A stretch of 64,000 nt of DNA. Source: Diplolepis rosae (Eukaryota > Arthropoda > Insecta > Hymenoptera > Diplolepididae). The stretch spans positions 186,001-250,000 of the forward strand of contig JAPYXD010000425.1 of the NCBI GenBank assembly GCA_030998225.1, given 5' to 3'. This document shows, one piece after another, positions 35,262 through 46,989 of the stretch. Position 1 is the first letter of the stretch; each line of letters opens with the position of its first letter. The position numbers and the translations under genes were made by a program. Under the pieces are notes generated by a model, which saw nothing but the letters and a program-made list of their open reading frames with translations, was not told where the DNA came from and did not search any database.

Positions 35262-36135
35262 TTATTTTTCTATCCAATTAAAAGAAATATCTTTTTTTAG
35301 AAGTTGATTTAAAGGACTTGCAATTTTTAATGAACCGTAAACAAATCGTCTGTAATATCCTGCTAAGCCTAAAAATTGTTTAACATTTTTCTGTGTTTTT
35401 GGGACTGGAAAGTTTTTTACAGCTATTATCTTTTTTGGATCTGGACGTACTCCATTTTTATCAATTATATGACCTAAATATCCTACTTCAGGTCGTAAAA
35501 ATTCGCATTTGTCTGGTTGTAAATGAAGATTTGCTTTTCTAAGTCTTTCTGCTAAATTGTTAAATTTAATTTCGTGCTCTTGTAGAGTATTTGCATAAAT
35601 AACTATGTCATCAAGATATACAAAAAATTCTGTTCCGATTAATCCATTTAATTTTGAATCCATTAATCTTTGAAATGTGGCTGGTACTGTTTTTAAACCA
35701 AAAGGCATTCTATTGAATTCGTAATGACCGTGAGGTGTAGAAAATGCGGTTTTAGGAGTCTTTTGAATTCATTTTTATATGGTGAAAACCAGTAGCTAAA
35801 TCAAACACTGAAAAATATTTTTCTAATCCTAGAGTATGAAGTATATCGTTTATAGTAGGTAGAGGATACGAATCGCCAATTGTTTTTTAATTTAATTTAC
35901 GGAAATCAAGAACCATTCTCCATTTTATTTTTCCTTGCGAATCAGGTTTTTTTTAGGAACTATCCATACTGCAGTGTCATAGGGTGATTGTGAGGGTTTA
36001 GTTATTTTATTTTGTAATAATTCATCGAGTTGTCTTGTAATTTCTTCCTTGTGAACAGGTGGAAATCTATATTGTCTTGAAAAAATTGGAGCGTCATCTA
36101 CAGTAGAAATTGAATGTTCCAACACATTAGTAGCT
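35262..36135 (-). pseudogene. Gypsy element 2: reverse transcriptase
   Basis: On the minus strand, 36125-35925 encodes the RT start (FSRQYRFPPVHKEEITRQL, then SPYDTAVWIVPKK). After frameshifts, 35708-35262 encodes MPFGLKTVPATFQRLMD, the catalytic FVYLDDIVIY and the GYLGHIIDKNGVRPDP and FLGLAGYYRRF motifs of Gypsy RTs. The catalytic YLDD is intact, but the gene is broken at about 35710-35920. Upstream, protease lies beyond an inserted mariner-containing element. Confidence 0.8.
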
Positions 36136-36149
36136 TCAAGCAGGGTTGG

Positions 36150-37400
36150 GTAACGACACCTCGAAAACTATTTTCTACGTGACACCTCGAAAACCCATGT
36201 ATTTTACGTATGTCAAAGAACCTAATTGGCTATTTTTAACTTATTCAAATAATTTTGAGTTACTGGTCTCAAAATTGATAAGGCTTAAAATGCATAAAAA
36301 AGTTTATATCAGTTAAAAAATGTGTTTATTTTTAAGATATTAACAGATCTTGAGTATTTGATACTCAATATATTAAGATACTCTAATTATAATAAATCAG
36401 TTTAGGGACCGTACGAGCGCTTCTGCAGTGCCATCTTCTCCCTCTAGCAGTCGAGAAAGATTTTCAGTAGACAACAAACCAAGTTCGGTATACCTGTGTA
36501 TTTACTACAAGCATCAACATGTCGTGTTTTGTGCCTACGAACTACGATTTGCAGACAGCACTACTTTTTGTTATCACTTGAAGAAAACTGCTGCAGAATC
36601 GCATCGAATGCTTGTCGAAGTTGACGGTGAACATGCTCTTGGCAAAACACAGTGTTTCGAGTGGTTTAAAAAATTCAAAAGTGGTAATTTTGATGTGAGA
36701 AACGAAGATCGTGGAAAACCACCGAAAAAGTTCGAAGACTGGGATCAGAAGGGTGTTATCTACTATGAGCTGCTAAAACCTGGTGAAACTGTCAACACGA
36801 ATCGCTACCAATAGCGAATGATTGATTTAAATTGAGCATTACAAGAAAAACGACCGGATTATCGAAGAAGGCAACACAAAGTCATTTTTCTTCACGATAA
36901 TGTCCCATCACACACAGCGAAACGGGTTAAGAAACGATCGAGACGTTCAGTTGGGAAATACTGGCGCATGCCGCTTATTCTCCAGACTTGGCTCCGTTGG
37001 ATTACCATCTGTTCGAATCACTGGGCCACGCTCTCGCTGAACAACGCTTCACTTCGTACGAAAATGTACGAGAATGGCTGGATAGCTGGTTTGATTTAAA
37101 AGACAAACAGTTTTATTGGCGTGGCATTCACCACCTTCCGGAGAGGTGGGAAAAATGTGTAAATAGCAATGGAGATTACTTTGATTAAAATATTTTTGAT
37201 CATTTTCATGCAACAGACGTGTAACTTTTGCAAAAAAATTCCGGTTTTATACTTCTAGATCTGGTATATTACAGATACATTATGACGCTCTCATACCATA
37301 TAGTTTTCAACATGTAAAATACGTGACGTCAAAAACTCAAGACGTAAAATACATAGTTATCGACGTGTCGAAAACCATGTAAGTTATGTGATATATGAGA
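36150..37400. mobile_element. Insertion in the provirus with inverted ends, containing a mariner
   Basis: The left end has ACCTCGAAAACCCATGTATTTTACGT-type sequence (about 36155-36205). The right end (about 37315-37400) gives a related sequence in reverse complement (GTTTTCGACACGTCG, then ATGTATTTTACGTC). Between them is a deleted mariner gene. Provirus RT lies to the left and protease to the right. Whether mariner jumped into a MITE or both belong together is not clear. Confidence 0.55.
36519..37188 (+). pseudogene. mariner transposase, internally deleted
   Basis: ATG at 36519 (MSCFVPTNYDLQTALL); a one-base shift follows, then the HTH region in the next frame (ESHRMLVEVDGEHALGK, QCFEWFKKFKSG). 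Sequence jumps from PKKFED to WDQKGVIYYELLKPGETVN, losing the block with the first catalytic Asp. A later frameshift leads to LHDNVPSHTAKRV (second Asp) and, in a third frame, SPDLAPLDYHLFESLGHAL (third Asp) and the C-terminus at 37188 (SNGDYFD). Clearly a mariner; inactive. Confidence 0.8.
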
Positions 37401-38640
37401 CGGACTCAACCCTGGTTCCGAATGGCTCTCCTGGGATTTGAAATCTGTCTGCATTATTTTTAATTAATTTTTCTACATGCTCATATTCATCTTGACTTAA
37501 ATGGTCTAATCGAGGAAACTTTTTAATACATTCTACTCTGTCTTCGTCTGTTACATTATAAAATTTGCATGAGTTAATCCGAGAATTTTTAGTTCTGAAA
37601 AAGTTATTCAATATTTTGCTTGATAAATTTTCGTTATTTCTTTATTTATAATTATTTAAATTTTCTATTAATTTATAACATTCTTGTTCTTCAAAGTCTT
37701 CTAAATTTACTATTGGGACTGATAATGTTATTGGCATTTCATTTGTAATTGCAAATTTTAAATAAGCTTTTCCTTTGTGATTTTTTACAACTGCGTCTCC
37801 TACGTAAATGCCATCCTGTATATCTAATCGTGGTACATACCCTTCACTTTTTTCTGTATTTTTTATTTGAATATAAAATGTTGTAACTGTTCGATCTGGA
37901 ATAGTTAATGTATTTGTAGATTTATAAGGGTAACAGTGGTTCTCAATTTCTAAGTATTTCCAAGTATAAATTATATTGACATTTTTATCTTGAAAAAATT
38001 CTGACCCTAATACTCCATCTTCTTCTACTGGGATTTCATTTGGAATAATAATAAATATGGTTGGATAACCAAAAATGTTTATTTTTACTTGTTCTAATGT
38101 GTAAAGTGGTAAATCATTAATTCCTGTAAGTTTTAATACGTTTTTGCTATCTATTGGTGTTTCAGGGTTGAGAACCTTTTGTTCAATTAAATTTCGAGCA
38201 GCACCAGTATCAATCATCATATGGGTTGGACTTTTTAGACCCTCTGTTGATGTTGTAATTGATGGAATTGATGAAATTGAAGTGGATTTTGAAATATTTA
38301 TTGTCGTTGTATGATTGCTAGAAGTGGGTGCCAGTGGTTCTCCATTTATGCTTTCCTCAGTGCACCCGTGCTCGGGAGAGCTTTGGAGTTTTCTTAATGA
38401 CGTGTTTGTAATTGGTTATTTGATCGTATCTTGCAGTGTCGTACTAAATGATCAGGCTTTTTATAGTAATTGCAAATTATTCTTGTATAACTTGAATTTT
38501 GTTGAGTGTCGTTATTATTTTGTAAATATCTACTTTCATATGGTCCATTTCGATTTTGAAACTGTCCTGAGTTGAAGTTTTTATACTGTCCTGGATTCAA
38601 TTGTCTATTATTATTATTATTAACATTGTTATTATTATTG
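37384..38640 (-). pseudogene. Gypsy element 2: gag zinc knuckle and aspartic protease
   Basis: Minus strand from 38640: asparagine-rich gag end followed by a CCHC-type knuckle in which the second Cys is Tyr (CNYYKKPDHLVRHC), ending near 38394. Then, in another frame, protease (38220-37642) with the active site MMIDTGAARNLI and a GSEFF patch follows. A linker (37611-37384, ECIKKFPRLDHLSQDEYEHV) leads to RT, which resumes beyond the insertion. Gag upstream of 38640 is missing: a LINE fragment begins there. Confidence 0.75.
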
Positions 38641-39050
38641 TACAGCTCACGGCGGGAGCGGCCCAAGGCTCTATCCTGGGTCCCGACATATGGAACGCCT
38701 CCTATGACGGGATCCTTCGCATATAAATGCCTGATAGCTGCTTCCTGATCGGGTACGCGGACGACGTTGCGGCTCTCATCTCCGCAAGGGATGTAGAGGC
38801 TGCCCAACTGCGTCTCGGTCAGGTAATGTGCCGTGTTCGCCGCTGGATGCTAGACCACGGGCTGGAGCTAGCGATGGCGAAAACCGAGATCGAGCTCCTC
38901 ACGCAGAAGAGGATTCCCCGCTTGTTTTCTGTACAGGTGGGCGATGTCACGGCCCAGACAAAGGCGGCCGTAAAATACCTGGGGGTGATGCTAGATACGA
39001 AGCTCATCTTCTGGGAACAAATACGAAGAGGGGCGGACAAGGCGGCGGAT
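38641..39050 (+). pseudogene. LINE reverse transcriptase fragment (R1/Jockey group)
   Basis: The plus strand encodes GAAQGSILGPDIWNASYDG, a stop, then the catalytic block FLIGYADDVAALI, VEAAQLRLGQVM and VKYLGVMLDTKLIFWEQI. This is the palm region of a non-LTR RT. The frame is nearly intact and GC-rich compared with its surroundings. It is cut off on the left by Gypsy gag sequence and on the right by the TIR element at 39051. It is not the same element as 58058-61707 (different protein sequence). Confidence 0.8.
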
Positions 39051-39459
39051 TATTATGGCTAAGAACGGTAAAAAACACATTTAAAGTATTATAATTATGA
39101 TTCTGTAGCGAAATTTGGAATAGAAGGTGTAAGAATGAATACAATAATTTTATTTTCCAACGGTAAAAACTAGGTAAATATCATGTATCTGTCATTGAAG
39201 GCAATGCAGTGGTCCACCATTTGCGGAACGTCTTGACAATAGCCAATCCTGACGGTGGAGACGTTCCGTAAATGCAGGGCAGGTCGACCTCTAATGTATT
39301 GGGTGTCTCCGTAGGATAGTTCATGTGCGGTGGTGTATGCGGCGCTAGTTGTAGGAAGCGGTCGGAGTGCGGCAAAGGGGACGGCTTCGTATGAGTTCTC
39401 CCATTGTTGTATACAAGTATCAACAATTCGTACGCGATCGCGCTTTATAATCATTTAAA

Positions 39460-39690
39460 ATGAATTCGAAGTACGGAATTCAATGTGCTGTGAGTGGGTA
39501 TACCTCCAAAAGGGGTCGGAAGAACAATGTATCAATTCATCGGTTTCCGAAGAAAGAAAATGCCGGACAACGATGGATAGAAGCATGCTCAAATCCCTAC
39601 TTGTCGAGGTTAGGATATCTCGAAGTACTAGAAAGATAATTTTTTATTTGTCATCGACATTTTTCCGACGTTAAATTTACCGTCGTGTAG
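39460..39690 (+). pseudogene. THAP domain, mutated
   Basis: A single frame from ATG 39460 gives MNSKYGIQCAVSGYTSKRG, then HRFPKKENAGQRWIEAC, then after an in-frame TAA continues FFICHRHFSDVKF to TAG. This matches the order of a THAP (C2CH) domain: first Cys, HRFP, Trp, C, then C-x2-H-F. The expected second Cys is Tyr (GY), and the internal stop also disables it. The frame otherwise remains readable, suggesting recent decay. Confidence 0.65.
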
Positions 39691-39715
39691 TGATGTGTAG
39701 AGTGGAAGTGATGTG

Positions 39716-39831
39716 AACATTAAACCGGCGAGTGTTTCTTCCCCATCAGACTTCAAAATTTTTATTCCCGAAGTAGAAAAACCTGCAGAAGGCACACGAG
39801 ACTTTGAAGAATGTAGCGTGCAGTTTGCACA
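39716..39831 (+). other. Exon-like piece of the THAP element
   Basis: Open frame (VSSPSDFKIFIPEVEKPAEG) ending at a consensus donor (CAC|GTAAGT, about 39832). It may be a linker exon of the THAP-containing gene. The frame differs from the THAP frame by one base. Confidence 0.35.
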
Positions 39832-40132
39832 CGTAAGTAACAATATTTTTAATTTCATACGATATTGTATATAATTTCAAACTTTTCGACTCTGATCAGA
39901 GTCCTCATTAGTGATCTTTATTTCTAAAATTTTAAGTGCAATGAATAAAATATTACATATATGAGCCCTATTTCGAAGTAAACTTTGAAAATGTGAAAAA
40001 ATGTAAAAATCGTAAGAAAATTTACATAAAACAGTACAAGAAACTTCGATGAAGTATCTAAAACTTCCTTAGGAATGACAATAAAATTCTAGCACGTAAT
40101 TTTGAGATACCAAACTAAAAAAGTAGTATATA

Positions 40133-40992
40133 CACTACCGGTCAAAATTATTTATTCACCTGCTGTGTTAGCTATTCTTAAAGTGTCTTAATTTTTATAA
40201 TTATTTAAATTTTGCATCTAGTGAGCCCAAGTTTGTTAACTTATCAAGATATTTTTAGAATTTTTCTTTTGGATTCTACCCTGGGGTCAAACATGGTACA
40301 AACATGTCGAAAATTTTCAAATGAAGACAGTAATCTATAAATTTTATTAAAATATGATACACATTGGTTTTTAAAAATTTCTTGTAAGTGGCTACACATT
40401 TTTAAAATTTTATGACCTTTTTGTATCATTTTTGACGCCGGGTAGAATCCAGGAAAAAAAAACTGAAAATATCTTGATTAGTTAGCAAAATACTATGAAA
40501 ACGTACCATTTAAATGAGACAAAAAACTTTTAAAAAATCTTAATTAATTTCAGAGTTGTTAATATTTTTCAGAATGATTGAAATTTCAAGTTTTTTGAAA
40601 TATTTTTTTATAAAGTTAACATTTTGTTATTTTTTCTGATTTTTCTAAATCATTTCAGTCGATTATGTCGATCATTAGAAGAGTGTATCACTGTACGTGA
40701 CAACGGAACTCTACTATATCGACCTTATCAACCTATGATTCAGAATTAATCCAACGTTATTTAAAACTAGATGGTATTTTCCAATATAAATTGAAGAAAT
40801 TTTTCTGTGAAAAAAAAAATTTCTTCAATTTTGTTATTTAGTTTATTTTATTATTTTTTATTTTGTTTTATTTGTTATTTGCAAAATTTTATTTTATGAT
40901 AGGGAAAAAAATTTCAACTTGTTATTATAAAAATTAAGACACTTTAGGAATAGCTGAAACAACAAGTGAACAAATAATTTCGACCGGCAGTG
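40133..40992. mobile_element. Tc1-like non-autonomous element with TA target duplication
   Basis: The ends CACTACCGGTC-AAATTATTT and (reverse complement, right) CACTGCCGGTC-AAATTATTT are inverted and flanked by TA (40131-40132, 40993-40994). A second inverted pair with AATCAAGATATTTT and GGATTCTACCC lies inside (about 40226-40295 and 40428-40495). No transposase. Nested in the THAP element. Confidence 0.8.
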
Positions 40993-41247
40993 TACTTCTG
41001 TCTAAATGTTACTGAAGATATAGATGCAAGTACATATATAGTATAAAATTACAAAGGATTATTTATGAAAAAATAGCTGAGAATTGCCCATACAAATTCC
41101 ACAATGTCAGAAATTCCCACCACAATTTCGCGAAACATGTGACTGGAGTTTTATTTTATAAAATTTATTTTTATTTATTTTATAAAATACCTACGAAATA
41201 AATTTCAAATATTCATAGAAATTAAATGCTTTTAATCTATATTCCAG

Positions 41248-41416
41248 AAAAAAGAATCAGAATATATCCCAGAAGCAGGAAGCAGCAAGGATGTACTTGC
41301 AGAAGACTTTCACACAACACCGAAGAGAGCTATCTCGACCCCACAAAGTGTTCGATTATCTTGTAGTACAAAAATCAACGCAAAATGTGCTAAGCAACTA
41401 TATTTTCTGAAAATAA
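41248..41416 (+). other. Second exon-like piece of the THAP element
   Basis: After TTCCAG (acceptor-like) an open frame runs KKESEYIPEAGSSKDVLAED, then TPKRAISTPQSVRLSC, to TGA. Its codon pattern looks coding, but no domain is recognised. Confidence 0.35.
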
Positions 41417-41989
41417 AAATACAAATTACAGATATTTTTGATTTTTATTTATGACGAAAAAACCATGATTTAAGGCAAAATTGTGAAAATGTAATTAAAG
41501 AGTGAGTTGATATCAATATAACTTCTCACTCTTGAATTAAATTTTCACAATTTTGCGCTAAATCTTCAATTTCCTTTTAATTTTATTTGAATATATTCTT
41601 TGTAACACATTTAAAGAACCTACGTATGCATGTATATGCACTAACACGTGCACACATAATGGTAGTTCATGCGCAGTGCTGTACGCGGCGCTAGTTGCTA
41701 ACGGTCCACCACCTTTCCATTAGGTTTGCACGTCCTGCGTAAATGAGAACCACTGCACTGCCTTCAATGAAAGTTACATGATGCTTCCTAATTTCTAACG
41801 CTGAAATATAAAATGATTGTATTTATTACTACACCGTCTATACCAAATTCCGCCACGTTATCATAATTGCAATGTTTTAAATGTTTTTTAATCGTTCTTA
41901 GCCATAATAATTCGAGGTCAGAGAACGATCAGAGAACAGTAGGAGCAGGGTTAGAGTATTCTCTGACCGTTCTCTCAACCAGGTCCGCT

Positions 41990-42551
41990 AGGGCGATCGA
42001 TCTGAACTGTTTTAAAAACCGACTCGGGACATGTGGCTTTGTTGACGAAAATTTTTTTTTTTTCAAGTGCTATTCTGAGAGTTTCTTTTCCTCTTTGACG
42101 AATACTATTGTCCTGAACCTAATTAAAAAATTCGAAACGGTTATGGGGATTCTTACGAGTAGACAAAAGCGTATATTTAAAAAAAAAAGATTTGTATAAC
42201 AGATTTATCGACAATCCCTTTTAGATTGAATTTACAAGCAGGGCGTTACAGAAATATAAATTATTAGAATATATGTTTAATCCCACTCAATATAATTCTA
42301 GTATATTCAGAAATGAAGAAAAAAATTGGAAATTTGTTTATTTCTGAATTCAGTTTTATTATGAGATGTTTTGAAAAAATAATAATAAACTTATCTTTAA
42401 AAAATTTCTATTTTAGCATTCGTGACATCACATTAAGAGAGTATTATTAAATTAAATTAGTTCTGAAAATATTCAGAACCATGAGATATTCCACCTTTAT
42501 ACTGAACGTGCCATTTTTCAAATTAGAAAATGACATGTTTGATAACATGTC
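41990..42551 (-). repeat. Inverted copy of the repeat at 1440-2010
   Basis: Reverse complement of this stretch aligns with 1440-2010, ending in the hairpin GACATGTT-ATCA-AACATGTC (42532-42551). A GC-richer piece, 41910-41990, next to it has paired CAGAGAACGATCAGAGAACAG-like repeats. Confidence 0.7.
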
Positions 42552-42699
42552 TTATCCCAGGTGAAGACGATAAACATAATAGGGCATAATAAAGCCTAAA
42601 GACAATTTGGGGATGGGTTTTACCTATCGAGCAAACACATCGAGTCTCCAGATGTCCGGTCCGAAAATTACCCCCTCTACCCATTTCTTTTACCTCAGC

Positions 42700-43560
42700 A
42701 ATCAACACCTACTCGTCTTTAATTGGCCGAAGTGTCTCTAGAGGCTTTGGACGGGGGGCCCTCTCGAAGGAGATCCTGGTCGCAAAAATACGACAGTGTT
42801 CACAGACTGCGTAAGATTTTTGCTCCCACCACGTTCCCTTGTGTAAGCAACACATATAAACGCGGCGTGTCGATGCATCCCCGCTCCATCGCTTGTTTGC
42901 ACGCTCGCAAATCGAGAATTGGATGATTGCCACTGCTTCTTCGTTTTCTCCACAGTGGGTCCACTCATATAGGAGAAAAGGGGAACGAATTATAATGTTT
43001 GCTATCAACAAGTGGTGGCGCTTTTGTCGCTACCGATGTTATTTTTAAACTATTGTAACCATAGCAACCATATCATTGCCAGTTGAAATAATACAGCCGA
43101 TGATCATTTTACTCAACTACCGTTCGAAGCACCTCAAGCGTCGGTTATATATTTATACATTTCAGGTTAACCCACTGACGCATTGTGATGCCCTGTCGTC
43201 GACAAAGTTTTACTCAACTCCTTACTATTTCCTATATAACGCTTATTGATATTCACTTTGGGTGAATTAGGTATTTATCAAATTCATTTTACCCGACTAG
43301 GATTTAATAAATGTTCAAATGTTCTTAAGTCTCAAGTTTAATCGACAGAGTTGAGTGAAATTACTTCAACTATTTTTCTCCGTGTAATAGTACAGTATTA
43401 TATATATTTATATATATTTAGAATACATCTGGTTGGGGGGACGGGGGTTTCGTTTGCATTGATATTAGTTCTTGCTATCAAAACTTGGTGGCGCTGATGC
43501 TCATTTTCACTTTTTTAAGTACCCTCCTAAAATACATGGTAGTGGCCGCACTGTGGTTTT
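42700..43560 (-). mobile_element. Partial copy of the foldback family seen at 30019-31205
   Basis: On the minus strand this matches the left half of 30019-31205: outer end with ACTACCATGTATTTTAGGAG (to 43560), the CACGGAGAAAAATAG start (43388), GTCGATTAAAC, and on to CCTATATGAGTGGA-CCACTGTGG near 42960. Beyond that the two copies differ completely. No opposite TIR is present, so this copy is truncated near 42700. The small frames 42709-43011 are unsupported. Confidence 0.7.
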
Positions 43561-43616
43561 CTCTTGGCTTTGCTTCAGCTCTTCGGTTCGGCATTGTTAG
43601 TTCGTAGAAAGTCTAG

Positions 43617-44845
43617 GATTGCCGAGAATCCACGATTGCAACTTGTATTTTTTCGCCGACTTGGCTAATTTCAAGATTTCAAGATTTTGAGGATTTGGAG
43701 GTCGGTGTTGTCTTCTGTCACTTTTGTTTACAAAATTTGACAACCCCAAAAAAGGCTTGAAAACATTGACGTCTGAAGTCTTGAAATATGATAAGTTAAT
43801 TACTTTCAGGACATTTTACAGGGTGTTTTCGAGTGTGTAATCTACAGTCAATATATGATAAGTTACTGGCGGTTTGTAAAGTTGTAATATATTCAATGCA
43901 TTACATAAGAAAAATGAAGGTTAGGTTTATAATGTATATATCATTCTCAAGTCTCAAGTAGTTTTAAATTTTTTAATTTTATGTTTCATTTTTCAATTAA
44001 TTTAAAATATTGTAAACTTAGAATAATACTAATTATATTTATTATAAACATATTCAGTTAGTCAACATTTATTTTAATGATATTTTCGTAAAGAAGCATG
44101 GAAACTAAAAAATTTGTATTTTATAATAACAGTCTATTCATATTTTAAACTTTGTTTTGCATAAGTACTTTCTTAAATTTTTATTGAACTAAATATTAAA
44201 TATTTATAATATTTTCAATCAAAATAGAGCATATATATGAAATAATAAACACCACAACTTTGAGAGAAATACTTATTAAAATAACTTCAAGTCTTTTTTA
44301 TAAAATCTTTACAAAACTATTAATGGCCTACAATTCTTATATCAGTATATGGATAAACAATATTGAAAAATATTGAAAGGATGAGTGTTAAAAGTATAGT
44401 ATAAATATGAACAAGTTATTTACTTTTTGAACCCTAATGGATTGAAGCAAATAAAAATTGTAATATTTATACGAATCAAATTTTAAAGAGCTCTACTTAA
44501 GTTTATATAATTAAATATCAGTCCCACCAATATGTAAAGGAATACTCTGACATAAAAAAAGTTTTATTATGTTAAACGGAGCTTTTGTGATTGGTAAGTA
44601 ATTCTTATAAATATAATTTGAATATACAATATATGTATATAATATATTTAAATTATTTTGGGTTCAGGCAGTAGGTTATATCAAATTTTTCTATAAACTG
44701 TGTTCGCCGGGAAAAGAATATTTGATTTCAATGTTGACAATAAGAAATGGTACAACCGAGGACCATAATTTCTATTTTAATATATATGTAATGGACAAAG
44801 AGATAGAGTATACAAATTTTAGTATTTAATAGAAGAATTACATGA
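43617..44845. repeat. Left inverted arm of a large composite element
   Basis: Segment 43617-44165 is mirrored at 63020-63506, and segment 44166-44845 is mirrored at 49260-49886 (partly again at 48669-48850 and before 48104). Landmarks: GATTGCCGAGAATCCACGATT at the outer end, GAATGATATATACATTATAA-type sequence, and TCGCCGGGAAAAGAATATTT at the inner end. The right arm was later split by the 13-kb element at 49887-63019. No coding sequence. Confidence 0.85.
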
Positions 44846-46270
44846 AATTAACTGTAAAGTTGAAATTTCACCGCTAAAATTTCCCAATTAAATCTAATTC
44901 AAATATTTTTGTGAAAATTATCACTACCGTTTTGAGATTCGGTAGTATTAATTTTCTGCGATTTCTCGCTGCTTTGTGCCGTTTTATTTTGGTGAAGAAA
45001 AACCGCGAAAAACTGGATTTGGACTGTAAATAGTCCGCCGAAGATTTTCGTTGATACACGTTCGATGAGATTGACAAGCGTCTATCACTAGATAATCGTT
45101 TACGAGTTACCCACAACTAATGAAACAGGTATACCGACCGTTCGCGATCAACGAATTGGACCTTTTAAATGGCCCGCCGAAGATGAATTTAATTTTGATG
45201 TATTCAAAATAAAAGAATTGCTCCTGTCTAGATGAAGACTTTTGTATTTTACGTCCGCCCGACACGATTCCAAGTAAATAATTTCATTAGAAAGATTTTT
45301 ACGGGTTCAATCAACTAACGAGGATCTAGGAACTGTCCATCTAGACCGCAGACGGGCAAAAGTAGAGAAAAGTATATTCCCTACTGTCTGAGTAGTTCCG
45401 GATAGTACCGGGTTGCTCGAGTAACTGCAAATTTTGGCTTGGCGTTGATCTGTTTTACTGTTTCATCGCGAGGTGAACATGGTAGGGTTTTTCGATGATT
45501 AAGGAATCTATGATTGGACAAAGAAATAATGGTAGGGAGGTTTTAGGAATTTAGATGGACTTTGTACCATGCTGATTCAGTTATCGCACCATTTGCTGAT
45601 TTTTAGGTGTCGAATATTTCTCCCTTATTTCCACACTTATCGTGAGAAAGGAAATGCGCTCATCGAATTTTAGTATTTGATGCATTGTCATCAAATTGTA
45701 GAAATGATTTTAGTTTCTAATATATTTCGTGCTAAATTGAAATATATATTTAATTAGTATAGGTTTATAATCATTATATGAATTATAAAGCCTTACATAA
45801 TTATTTTAAATATTCAGATGAGTCCTTTAGGTTTTGATTACAAAAAGCAGGTGGCCTTTGTTGTGGGAGATCAGCTGGCTAAAGCATCTAAGCAAGGATA
45901 GGCGTACGAGAAGGAAGTGTGAAAATGGCATGTATGCTAGCCTCGCGATGCACAGCAGAGCACATCAAAAGTTTCAAAAAGAGACGGGTATATGGGAGAT
46001 GTGCATGGGCAAACGAAGAAAGGAATTGACAAACGGCAGAAAACTATAGTGAGATACAGTGCATGAGTATACGCGCGCTGGATATCTCTCCCTCTTCCTC
46101 TCTCTTATGCTCTCTCTTCTTCTCTCGCGCTCTATCATTTTGCTTCCACTTTTCAGTAGAAATATTGATAATGTCGATCAATGTTTACATGGATTTAGAT
46201 ATTTCTGATATTACATCTTATGCGATGATGTGACAGGCCACTCGCATGAAGCTATAGTTATAATTATTGG
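44846..46270. other. Interior of the composite element, no gene recognised
   Basis: Short frames (44874-45116, 45834-46049) lack motifs. A CT-rich stretch lies at 46080-46135. Confidence 0.45.
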
Positions 46271-46279
46271 CGACAATAT

Positions 46280-46760
46280 TAATGGTTTTAAATGAATTAA
46301 CATCATATAAATGCAATATTAATATTAATAGTAACATCAATATTAATAAAATAATGCATTAGGAATTTCCTGAATTTAGATACTTAATAATTGGATAAAT
46401 ATTGTATAAAATCAATATTAATATTAATAGTAACATTAATATTAATAAAATATTGTATTAGGAATTTCCTGAATTTAGATACTCCTGAAATTACAATCTG
46501 TGCGATCATGTGAAAGGCCACTCGCATTTAAAAATCGTAGTTATAATTATCCGCGTTTACCTGTAAACATAAACTCATATTTATACGTAGGTGCACAAGC
46601 CTGCACGTACATCAATATATATATATATATATATTAACACGCATCAATATAATGCATAATATAACGCAATATGGGAGTGATATATAGCATTAATGATATA
46701 ATTACAATGATATTAATAGTGATATCAATATTAATATAATAATGTATTAGTCAGTACAAC
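46280..46760. repeat. AATATT-rich duplicated segment
   Basis: Two direct copies (about 46305-46385 and 46400-46490) share AATATTAATATTAATAGTAAC and GGAATTTCCTGAATTTAGAT; a third partial copy is near 46700. A (TA)n run of about 18 bp lies at 46617-46636. Confidence 0.75.
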
Positions 46761-46989
46761 TAATAGGATTTCTCTCACTGTAATAATATTACAGATGATG
46801 TGAATTACACATTTTCTCAAAGACACTCAATTTCTTTTTGAATTTAAGTGAAACAGGAAATTCAATTTACTTAAGGCTCTATCAGCCTTAAGGAACACAT
46901 TCTCATCATGACGCTCGCGCTCGATTTTCTGTATACATTTCAGTAACTTTTTAATAAATTACATGATTAAAATAATTTATTTTCTTCCA

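Larger units (their letters stand above)
39051..41909. mobile_element. TIR element carrying a THAP zinc-finger remnant
   Basis: About 39051-39330 and the reverse complement of about 41650-41909 are diverged copies. The ends read TTATGGCTAAGAACG, and a block with CATTGAAGGCA-TGCAGTGG is shared near 39200 and 41750. Inside are a broken THAP domain (39460-39690), two exon-like pieces and a nested Tc1-like element (40133-40992). THAP domains occur in P and Kolobok-type transposases; the rest of such a transposase is not seen, so superfamily is open. No clean target duplication. Confidence 0.65.

Noticed and set aside
39051..39058. An 8-bp target duplication for the THAP element, as for P elements
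   Set aside because: The bases beyond the TIR differ on the two sides (LINE sequence on the left, unrelated repeat on the right), so no duplication can be claimed.
45834..46049. 71-residue plus frame inside the composite element
   Set aside because: No motif, no homologous copy elsewhere in the window.
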